Assembly (NCBI GenBank): GCA_002336895.1
Contig: DDFC01000008.1
Location: 124,001 to 188,000, forward strand
Source: Verrucomicrobiaceae bacterium UBA1938
GTDB lineage: Bacteria; Verrucomicrobiota; Verrucomicrobiia; Verrucomicrobiales; Verrucomicrobiaceae
Reading direction: 5' to 3'
Length of the DNA: 64,000 nucleotides
Shown here: positions 62,922-64,000 of the stretch, in pieces
Position numbering within the stretch: position 1 is the stretch's first letter
Layout of the letters: every line of letters begins with the position of its first letter
Translations under genes and position numbers: made by a program
Notes under the pieces: generated by a model
What the model saw: only the letters and a program-made list of their open reading frames with translations
The model's database searches: none
Told to the model about the DNA's origin: nothing

Positions 62922-64000
62922 ATGTTCAACTGGATCATCAAAAAAATCATCGGCACCAAGAACCAGCGCACCGTGCGCAAGCTCCAGCCCGTGGTGGCCG
63001 AGATCAACCGCATCGAAGCACAGCTGCAAAACGAGCCCGAGGAGGCGCTGCGCGAACGCACGCAGAAGTGGCAGGCGCAGTTTCGTGCCTTCCACACACC
63101 GCCGTTTCTCGGCGGGGTGGGCCTGCGCATCGCCGATGAAGCGGCGGTGGATGCCTGCTTGGAATCCGTGGAGCAGTACTTTGCCGCGCTGAAGCCGCAT
63201 TTCCCTGCTCTGGACGACAGCTATCTGGCCAAAGGCGCCTGGCGCAGCGGCAGCCTGGAGAAGAAGAAGGCGAACGTGGACAGCTCCCGCGAGGCCTGGA
63301 ACGCCATCCAGCCCGACTTTGCCGCCATCGAGCAGAAGATGCTCAATGACATCCTGCCGGAAGTGTATGCCGTGGTGAAGAACGCCGCACGCCGCATGTG
63401 CGGCCGCGAGATCATCGTGTGCGACCACCCGCTGAACTGGAACATGGTGCACTTTGACGTACAGCTCATCGGTGGTGTGGCCCTGCACCGCGGGATGATC
63501 GCCGAAATGGCCACTGGTGAAGGTAAAACTCTCGTGGGCACCCTGCCGGTGTATCTCAATGCCCTGACCGGGCGCGGCGTGCACGTGATCACCGTGAACG
63601 ACTACCTGGCCCGACGCGACAGCGAGTGGATGGGCAGCCTGTACAAATTCCTGGGCCTGACCGTGGGCTGCATCCAGAACGACCAGCCGCCGCACATCCG
63701 CCGCGAGCAGTACCTCACCGACATCACCTACGGCACGAACAGCGAGTTTGGCTTTGACTACCTGCGCGACAACGGCATGGCCTCTAGCAAGGACCAGCAG
63801 GTGCAGCGCGGCCACTACTTTGCCATCGTGGACGAAGTGGACTCCGTGCTCATCGACGAGGCGCGCACGCCCCTCATCATCAGCGGCCCCGTGATGGCCG
63901 CCGAGAGCAATCACCAGTATGAGCGCTACAAGCCCCTCGTGGAGCAGCTGGTGCGCCGCCAGAACACCCTGTGCAACCGTCTCATCTCCGAGGCCAAGGA
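62922..64000 (+). CDS. secA: Protein translocase ATPase SecA (3' end beyond window)
   Basis: 359 residues visible of a protein that continues past the window. SecA drives preprotein export through SecYEG. Walker A MATGEGKT is at about 196-203, YLARRDSEWM and GTNSEFGFDYLRDN follow, and Walker B is VDEVDSVLIDEARTPLIISG. In E. coli SecA the Walker A is near residue 105, so about 90 extra residues lie before it here. The ATG at 62922 gives the typical SecA N-terminus (MFNWIIKKIIGTKNQRTVRK). Confidence 0.95.
   Translation, partial: MFNWIIKKIIGTKNQRTVRKLQPVVAEINRIEAQLQNEPEEALRERTQKWQAQFRAFHTPPFLGGVGLRIADEAAVDACLESVEQYFAALKPHFPALDDSYLAKGAWRSGSLEKKKANVDSSREAWNAIQPDFAAIEQKMLNDILPEVYAVVKNAARRMCGREIIVCDHPLNWNMVHFDVQLIGGVALHRGMIAEMATGEGKTLVGTLPVYLNALTGRGVHVITVNDYLARRDSEWMGSLYKFLGLTVGCIQNDQPPHIRREQYLTDITYGTNSEFGFDYLRDNGMASSKDQQVQRGHYFAIVDEVDSVLIDEARTPLIISGPVMAAESNHQYERYKPLVEQLVRRQNTLCNRLISEAK

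Overview
The window reads as a chromosome segment of a high-GC Verrucomicrobiota bacterium, most like Verrucomicrobiaceae/Prosthecobacter. The grounds are family content: many secreted hydrolases, PHP/DUF3604, neutral-ceramidase-like, M14 and beta-propeller proteins, a SecA with an N-terminal insertion, pseudopilin-like proteins and weak Shine-Dalgarno use. No read-level taxonomic marker such as rRNA is present, so this is an inference.

Layout. 1-5.0 kb: the 3' part of korA and all of korB (2-oxoacid:ferredoxin oxidoreductase). A scrambled stretch follows, with a ParE-like toxin remnant, hairpin repeats, a secreted protein, an unrecognised gene fragment and a second, decayed copy of the korB 3' end that carries a good terminator. 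5.0-19.5 kb: mixed housekeeping and secreted genes. These are a lipoprotein, an MBL hydrolase, a 1,000-residue coiled-coil protein, an EF-hand protein, a PHP/DUF3604 protein, a c'-type cytochrome, an Ldh-family dehydrogenase, a metal-permease pair with a very His-rich loop under a Fur-like box, a pseudopilin and a TRASH/YHS-like protein.

19.5-48.6 kb: a large catabolic locus. A GntR-type regulator with a LacI-like sensor domain sits beside SDRs, an RraA-family aldolase, an HpaI-family aldolase, two amidohydrolases (one fused to a class III aminotransferase), a PhyH dioxygenase, many secreted glycan-active proteins, an SSS symporter, two ATC-hydrolase-like paralogs and a Kelch protein. I found four copies of a 21-bp operator-like sequence (CTGGy-N11-ACCAG), each 38-52 nt from a start codon. 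One abuts the regulator's own start, so the locus looks like a single regulon. The imported substrate is not identified. The gene mix resembles sialic-acid-like or acidic/deoxy-sugar use, but the canonical genes are missing.

48.6-64 kb: secreted proteins, dihydrofolate reductase, an MBL hydrolase, PrmA, tRNA-Gly(GCC) and a class IV aminotransferase. A copper/metal cluster follows: a small Cys-rich protein, a CopA-CopB fusion, a TRASH/YHS lipoprotein, a Cys-rich lipoprotein interrupted by an in-frame TGA exactly where a CxxC cysteine is expected, an ECF sigma factor with a Cys-rich tail, and a divergent HMA-MauE-like membrane protein. The window ends with a caspase-fold-like protein, a VWA/BatA-like membrane protein, a small conserved ORF and the 5' part of secA.

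A roughly 100-bp palindromic repeat occurs twice, in opposite orientations (15.9 kb and 47.5 kb).
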